A stretch of DNA of 64,000 nucleotides, taken from NCBI GenBank assembly GCA_934754355.1, contig CAKVID010000001.1, forward strand, positions 62,001-126,000, in the 5' to 3' direction. The stretch's first letter is position 1. Each line of letters opens with the position of its first letter. Of the stretch, positions 60,803 through 64,000 are shown one piece after another. The notes below the pieces were generated by a model, which was given only the letters and a program-made list of their open reading frames with translations, had not been told where the DNA came from and ran no database searches. This stretch comes from an uncultured Clostridia bacterium (GTDB lineage: Bacteria; Bacillota; Clostridia; Christensenellales; UBA1242). A program made the position numbers and the translations under genes.

Positions 60803-61456
60803 ATGAATAGGTCAAGATTATTATTTCTACTTAGTTTATTAAACTTGGTTGCTGTCTTTGTGTGTATATATTTCTTGCCACAAGCAGTTGTTTTCAAATT
60901 TAATTCTGATTTCATTGTAGACGAATTAGTAAGTAAATGGTGCAATATAATCCTACCTCTAATACAAGTAATATCTTGTATTATATTAGTTGTAATAGAT
61001 ATCAAAACATCTACTATTCCGCATTTCTATAGATACATTGTAATGTATATTGCCATTGCTATTGCCATGTTTTATACATGGATAATGATAGTAATTCAAT
61101 TTGGCGGGTATCATATTGGGGATAGAGTTAGCCTTCCATTGAGTTCTCTAATTCTTATATCAATTGGTTTATTTATGCCCGCATATAGTTATTATCAGAA
61201 AGGCAAAAGAGTAGGAACATTCTCAATATTTGGATATGGTTGGGTTAGAAAAAGTCCTATTGTTTGGAGAAAAACTCACTTTGCAGCAAGTGTAAATGGT
61301 GCATTTTGTGGACTTTTAATAATGGCTTGTGGAATTGTGAATGATATAGTATTCAAGAGTAATTGGGCATATCTTGTTGCTTTTGGATTTTGGTTCATAA
61401 TATACTATATGAGTACTTTCTTTCATTCAATTAGAGTTTACAAACACTATTATTAA
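60803..61456 (+). CDS. SdpI/DUF1648-like membrane protein
   Basis: A 217-residue, six-helix protein. Helices at about 6-25 (LLFLLSLLNLVAVFVCIYF), 49-70, 78-101, 117-136, 166-187 and 190-207. The first loop PQAVVFKFNSDFIVDELVSKW resembles the DUF1648 LPxxVPxHFxxxGxxDxxxSK segment; the C-terminal half is like SdpI, the Bacillus immunity/signal protein against SdpC toxin. No sdpC-like or regulator gene is adjacent. SD ggag; own terminator. Confidence 0.65.
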   Translation: MNRSRLLFLLSLLNLVAVFVCIYFLPQAVVFKFNSDFIVDELVSKWCNIILPLIQVISCIILVVIDIKTSTIPHFYRYIVMYIAIAIAMFYTWIMIVIQFGGYHIGDRVSLPLSSLILISIGLFMPAYSYYQKGKRVGTFSIFGYGWVRKSPIVWRKTHFAASVNGAFCGLLIMACGIVNDIVFKSNWAYLVAFGFWFIIYYMSTFFHSIRVYKHYY

Positions 61457-61478
61457 TTTTTAGTAATTAAATTTAATT

Positions 61479-61505
61479 AAAACCGCTATGAATAGTGGTT
61501 TTTTA
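61479..61505 (+). terminator. Terminator after SdpI-like gene
   Basis: Ten-bp stem (aaaaccgcta / tagtggtttt), four-base loop, T run. Confidence 0.85.
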
Positions 61506-61570
61506 TTTTTACATAATTTGGATATGTAAAATTATCATATTTTGTCGAAAATTATACCAAAATATAAGTA

Positions 61571-61587
61571 ACAAAGCAATGCTTTGT
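61571..61587. repeat. 17-bp palindrome immediately upstream of the 61605 gene
   Basis: Perfect arms ACAAAGCA and TGCTTTGT around one central base, ending six bases before the SD of the small basic protein. It is a candidate operator or RNA hairpin occluding the SD. There is no T run, so it is not a terminator. Confidence 0.6.
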
Positions 61588-61604
61588 AATATAGGAGGTG
61601 GATT

Positions 61605-61745
61605 ATGGCTTGTAGAAAGTGCAATAGTACTACTACTAAGAAAGCAGGTACAAAAAGAACTGCTAAGAAAGTAGAATGCGGTACTGATAATGCAAAGTCT
61701 AGAACAACATCTAAAAAAACTTCTAGAGTAAAAAACTGTAACTAA
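61605..61745 (+). CDS. Small basic Lys/Thr-rich protein with four cysteines
   Basis: A 46-residue product with a near-perfect SD (aggaggtg) five bases before ATG. It starts MACRKCNSTTTKKAGTKRTA; cysteines at positions 3, 6, 25 and 45. It has a net positive charge (about +10) and no hydrophobic helix, which suits a nucleic-acid-binding or zinc-binding small protein. I recognise no family. It has its own terminator and the palindrome before it. Spore proteins of this size and composition exist, but the SASP signature is absent. Confidence 0.55.
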   Translation: MACRKCNSTTTKKAGTKRTAKKVECGTDNAKSRTTSKKTSRVKNCN

Positions 61746-61762
61746 TTGTAGGCTATAGTTTT

Positions 61763-61832
61763 CACTTCAAATATACTAAGCAATTGATACTTTTTCGCAT
61801 GTATTTGTTTAATATATTTGGAGTGTTTTTTT
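61763..61832 (+). terminator. Terminator after the small basic protein gene
   Basis: Thirteen-bp stem (cacttcaaatata / tatatttggagtg, one G-U) and seven T. Confidence 0.8.
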
Positions 61833-61903
61833 CTTTTTGGTAAATATATAGTAATAAGGGAATTTATAAAGATAAATTTTTTTGAAAAAGTTATGAAAAA
61901 GTG

Positions 61904-61932
61904 TTGCATTTTTTTTTAATCTTTGGTATATT
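61904..61932 (+). promoter_or_regulatory. Promoter of the tRNA pair
   Basis: TTGCAT, 17-base spacer, TATATT; 28 bases before tRNA-Val. Confidence 0.75.
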
Positions 61933-61960
61933 AATAGAGTACTTGATACAAGGACAGTGT

Positions 61961-62036
61961 GGGAGTTTAGCTCAGCTGGGAGAGCATCTGCCTTACAAGC
62001 AGGAGGTCATAGGTTCGAGCCCTATAACTCCCACCA
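61961..62036 (+). tRNA. tRNA-Val (anticodon TAC)
   Basis: 76 bases with encoded CCA. Acceptor gggagtt pairs with aactccc; D arm gctc/gagc; anticodon stem tctgc/gcagg with loop cttacaa (one stem mismatch edge); T arm ataggttcgagccctat. All invariant bases are present. Confidence 0.97.
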
Positions 62037-62053
62037 TTTTATTTTAATATTTT

Positions 62054-62128
62054 GCGGGAGTGGCTCAGTGGTAGAGCGTCGCCTTGCCAAGGCGAATGTC
62101 GCGAGTTCGAATCTCGTCTTCCGCTCCA
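62054..62128 (+). tRNA. tRNA-Gly (anticodon GCC)
   Basis: 75 bases with encoded CCA. Acceptor gcgggag pairs with cttccgc (one G-U); anticodon arm tcgcc-ttgccaa-ggcga; T arm gcgagttcgaatctcgt. It lies 17 bases after tRNA-Val in the same transcript. Confidence 0.97.
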
Positions 62129-62133
62129 ATATA

Positions 62134-62161
62134 AAAAGCACCCATCAGGGTGTTTTTTTTG
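62134..62161 (+). terminator. Terminator after tRNA pair
   Basis: Stem aaaagcaccc / gggtgttttt (one G-U) with four-base loop, then a T run. Confidence 0.9.
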
Positions 62162-62181
62162 ATTTTAACTATGTGAGATTT

Positions 62182-62736
62182 TCAATAATCAGTTCTTAAT
62201 TCGTAGATGATTATATTTTCTTGGTTAATTCCAATTGGTATATCAAAATATGCAAATTCAACAATGGTATTTTGAAGTTTGTTTTCTACTATATACTTAT
62301 ATACTTCTACAAAATAAGGTATTTGGTCGAGTGTTTTATCATCAAATATATTTGTCGTAAAGTTGAAGTCGGGGTTTCTAATTGCGTCTCTTACTGAATA
62401 GGCACTATTTGTTGAGAGTATTGCATTAACGCTTGTGCCAGAAATAGATATTTCTCCAACTAATAACTGATTTTTTATATAATTGTAAGAACTAACATTG
62501 ATTGAAAATAGGTTATATCCAGCCACTTCTTTTATTACATTCTGTGGTTCTACTTTTAACTTAAATACACCGCCAGCCTTTGATTTATCTCTAATTGCAT
62601 AATAATTTGCAGGATAGGCATTGATAAAATCTTGGACTTCATTTATTTGTGAAGATTTAAAAATCTTTTCGGGAAAGCGGTTTAATTTTAACTCAATAAT
62701 TTTATTATAACTCTCTAACTTGTTTTTAATTTTCAT
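62182..62736 (-). CDS. Hypothetical protein in operon with exonuclease III
   Basis: A 184-residue cytoplasmic protein of unknown function. The N-terminal third is helical (QINEVQDFINAYPANYY), followed by beta-rich AIRDKSKAGGVFKLKV, LVGEISISGTSVNAIL and FVEVYKYIVENKLQNTI. The conserved-looking YYAIRDKSKAGG and the final IIIYELRTDY are its most distinctive parts. SD aaagga six bases before ATG, two bases after the xth stop, so it is co-transcribed with xth and may work with it in DNA processing (inference). Confidence 0.5.
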   Translation of the reverse strand: MKIKNKLESYNKIIELKLNRFPEKIFKSSQINEVQDFINAYPANYYAIRDKSKAGGVFKLKVEPQNVIKEVAGYNLFSINVSSYNYIKNQLLVGEISISGTSVNAILSTNSAYSVRDAIRNPDFNFTTNIFDDKTLDQIPYFVEVYKYIVENKLQNTIVEFAYFDIPIGINQENIIIYELRTDY

Positions 62737-62738
62737 GA

Positions 62739-63536
62739 TTAATCCTTTATCCTTAATTCAACCGGTAGGTGGTCGCTATAGGGTAAATCAAGAATGTTGC
62801 ATTCTTCTATTTGGTTATTTAGGTTATCTGACACTAAAATGTAATCTATTCTATATTTCCAACTATTGTAACTATCATCGTATCTTGAACGATAACTTCT
62901 CCAAGAGTATTCAGCTTTTTGAGGATTGATAAATCTATAACAATCAGTAAATCCAAAAGATAGCAGGTCGCTGAAAGCAGTGCGTTCTATTGGTAAGAAA
63001 ACGGATTTATTCTTGCATTCCTTTGGGTGAGTTAAATCAATTTCGTTGTGAGCGATATTGAAGTCTCCCACACAAATTACATTATAGGTACTTTTTAGTT
63101 TGTTTAGATATTTAGTTAAGGCAGACAAGTATTGCATTTTGAAATCAAGTCTACTATTGCCATTTGGTATATATGCGTTAACTATGGCAGTATTTCCAAA
63201 AATTGCCGTTGTAGTTCTACCCTCATAATCACTCCAAAATTCTTGCATGTCCAATATTATTTTATCTGGCTTAACTTTGCTTAGAATTAAAGTTCCTGCA
63301 TAACCAGCCTTTAATCCGCAATTATAAGTAGCATAGTAGTTAGACAAATCTGCTTGTGAGTTATTGAATAATGACACTTGTTCTTTTGTATCAAATATCA
63401 ATTCTTTAGTTAAATTTTCATTACATCTAACTTCTTGAATACAATAAACATCGGCATTATGTTCTTTTATCCAGTCAAGCAAGCCTAGTTTTATGCTTGC
63501 TCGTATTCCATTTACATTATAAGTTAATATTTTCAT
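62739..63536 (-). CDS. xth: Exodeoxyribonuclease III (AP endonuclease)
   Basis: A 265-residue endonuclease/exonuclease/phosphatase-fold enzyme. Motifs ILTYNVNGIRASIKLGLLDW, CIQEVRC (metal Glu), VNAYIPNGNS, VGDFNIAHNEIDLTHP (catalytic Asp/Asn) and YRIDYILVS ... YSDHLPVEL (final His). It cleaves at abasic sites. ATG 63536 is chosen over ATG 63545, because the -10 element TATAAT ends at 63544 and would overlap the latter. No SD is present (see leaderless finding). Upstream of the 62182-62736 gene in one operon. Confidence 0.95.
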   Translation of the reverse strand: MKILTYNVNGIRASIKLGLLDWIKEHNADVYCIQEVRCNENLTKELIFDTKEQVSLFNNSQADLSNYYATYNCGLKAGYAGTLILSKVKPDKIILDMQEFWSDYEGRTTTAIFGNTAIVNAYIPNGNSRLDFKMQYLSALTKYLNKLKSTYNVICVGDFNIAHNEIDLTHPKECKNKSVFLPIERTAFSDLLSFGFTDCYRFINPQKAEYSWRSYRSRYDDSYNSWKYRIDYILVSDNLNNQIEECNILDLPYSDHLPVELRIKD

Positions 63537-63543
63537 ATAAATC

Positions 63544-63572
63544 ATTATATCATATTTTGGTTATTATTACAA
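63544..63572 (-). promoter_or_regulatory. Promoter of xth
   Basis: On the minus strand: TTGTAA, 17-base spacer, TATAAT. The predicted start of transcription is one to two bases before the ATG. Confidence 0.8.
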
Positions 63573-63616
63573 TTAATTGGTAAATTTATAAGTTTTTTCT
63601 AGTTGATTTATAAACT

Positions 63617-63675
63617 CCGACATTGTTGTCGGTCATGTAAAGTTTTAATGAGATAGGGGATATGTAAAGTTTTAA
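63617..63675. repeat. Hairpin plus two 14-bp direct repeats (possible insertion-sequence end)
   Basis: A perfect hairpin ccgaca-ttgt-tgtcgg (63617-63632) is followed by ATGTAAAGTTTTAA at 63635-63648 and again at 63662-63675, period 27. No transposase is present. Such short tandem TGTAAAG-type repeats occur at ends of some IS21-like elements; this is an inference. Confidence 0.45.
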
Positions 63676-63736
63676 AAATTTCTAACAATAATAAAGATTA
63701 CTCAAATAAAGATTGGCCCAATATTTTGCTAGTAAA

Positions 63737-63770
63737 AAAGAACAAGTAAAATTATCCTTGTTCTTTAAAT
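63737..63770. terminator. Terminator for the minus-strand gene at the window end
   Basis: Ten-bp stem (aaagaacaag / cttgttcttt), ten-base loop, with A-rich left flank (T-run on the minus strand) and T-rich right flank. Confidence 0.75.
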
Positions 63771-63848
63771 TTTTTAAAATATGAATTGTGTAGAATTCAT
63801 AAATTCATAGTAATAAGACATTTTATTCAATTAAATTTATAATTTTAA

Positions 63849-64000
63849 TTATTTAGTTTCTGGGTCGGCAATCTTTTTCTTTTTGTTATTTGCTTTATCA
63901 CTAGATTTTGTAGTTTTTTCTTTTTCTACTTTCTTTTCTACTACTATTTCATTATTGTCGGTTTGTGTCATAGTGCTTGTTTGTTGTTTTTTATTTAAAA
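63849..64000 (-). CDS. C-terminal end of a lysine-rich protein (partial, runs off the window)
   Basis: On the minus strand an open frame enters from base 64000 and stops with TAA at 63849-63851. It reads ...MTQTDNNEIVVEKKVEKEK then TTKSSDKANNKKKKIADPETK (split to show). The Lys/Glu/Thr composition is typical of a disordered C-terminal tail. An in-frame ATG at 63967 has no SD, so a longer gene to the right is more likely than a 39-residue protein. The protein cannot be identified. A hairpin terminator follows at 63737-63770. Confidence 0.5.
   Translation of the reverse strand, partial: LNKKQQTSTMTQTDNNEIVVEKKVEKEKTTKSSDKANNKKKKIADPETK

Noticed and set aside
60667..61005. Minus-strand frame opposite fakA end and the SdpI-like gene
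   Set aside because: It covers the terminator after fakA and is antisense to a well-supported membrane protein with its own SD.
1..64000. CRISPR array, rRNA operon, tmRNA or known riboswitch
   Set aside because: No regularly spaced repeats, rRNA signatures or aptamer cores could be recognised on either strand.

Overview
The window is AT-rich bacterial DNA (roughly 30% G+C by eye), with heavy AGA/AAA/ATA codon use, strong Shine-Dalgarno sequences, sigma-A type promoters and many hairpin/T-run terminators. It looks like a low-GC, spore-forming member of the Firmicutes (Clostridia-like). Support for sporulation is an intact sigK with a pro-sequence, a 26-codon gene matching SpoVM, and a PdaB-like deacetylase. 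Conserved Firmicutes gene orders are present: lepA-hemW-hrcA-grpE-dnaK-dnaJ ... rsmE-mtaB ... rpsU; pcrA-ligA; rpoZ-priA-def-fmt-rsmB-rlmN-rsgA-rpe-spoVM-rpmB-yloU-fakA. I do not assign a genus.

Layout. 1-3.8 kb: end of a type IIA topoisomerase A subunit, a polysaccharide deacetylase, a tandem OB-fold protein and a small membrane protein. 3.9-8.0 kb: two secreted, C-terminally membrane-anchored proteins (beta-propeller/SH3-like) on the minus strand around a sigma-region-4/ArpU-like regulator. 8.0-18.7 kb: a compact phage-derived virion cassette (large terminase, portal, scaffold, major capsid, head-tail adaptor, two beta-propeller-like tail proteins, coiled-coil protein, two holin-like proteins). 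It has no visible integrase, repressor, replication gene, tape measure, fibre or endolysin. 18.8-25.3 kb: a membrane protein, RNase J with a long leader, the trmR-trhP tRNA wobble-uridine modification pair, sigK and the RNase P RNA. 26-30 kb: rarA, a membrane protein, a guanylate kinase-like enzyme and a GDPD-fold protein that appears to have lost its catalytic residues.

30-44.5 kb: the lepA/heat-shock island, with a CIRCE operator before hrcA. Between dnaJ and rsmE, where prmA sits in Bacillus, there is a divergent NAD salvage cluster: nadE and a short PRPP-synthetase-like gene on the minus strand, and a NadR-type adenylyltransferase and pncB on the plus strand, running into rsmE-mtaB-hit. 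The four enzymes together could turn nicotinate into NAD. 44.8-49.6 kb: a small unknown gene, pcrA and ligA. 49.7-60.7 kb: the rpoZ-to-fakA translation/cell-envelope operon, lacking the prpC-prkC pair usually between rlmN and rsgA and lacking thiN. rsgA appears to use an ATT start codon. 60.8-64 kb: an SdpI-like membrane protein, a 46-residue basic Cys-containing small protein, tRNA-Val and tRNA-Gly, an unknown gene with exonuclease III (probably leaderless), a repeat cluster resembling an insertion-sequence end, and the end of a lysine-rich minus-strand gene.

The most unusual item is the phage-derived cassette at about 6.6-18.7 kb. It has the gene order of a short-tailed phage packaging/head module but none of the genes needed for independent lysogeny or replication. 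It could be a domesticated particle, a gene-transfer-agent-like system, or a decayed prophage. Sequence alone does not decide between these.
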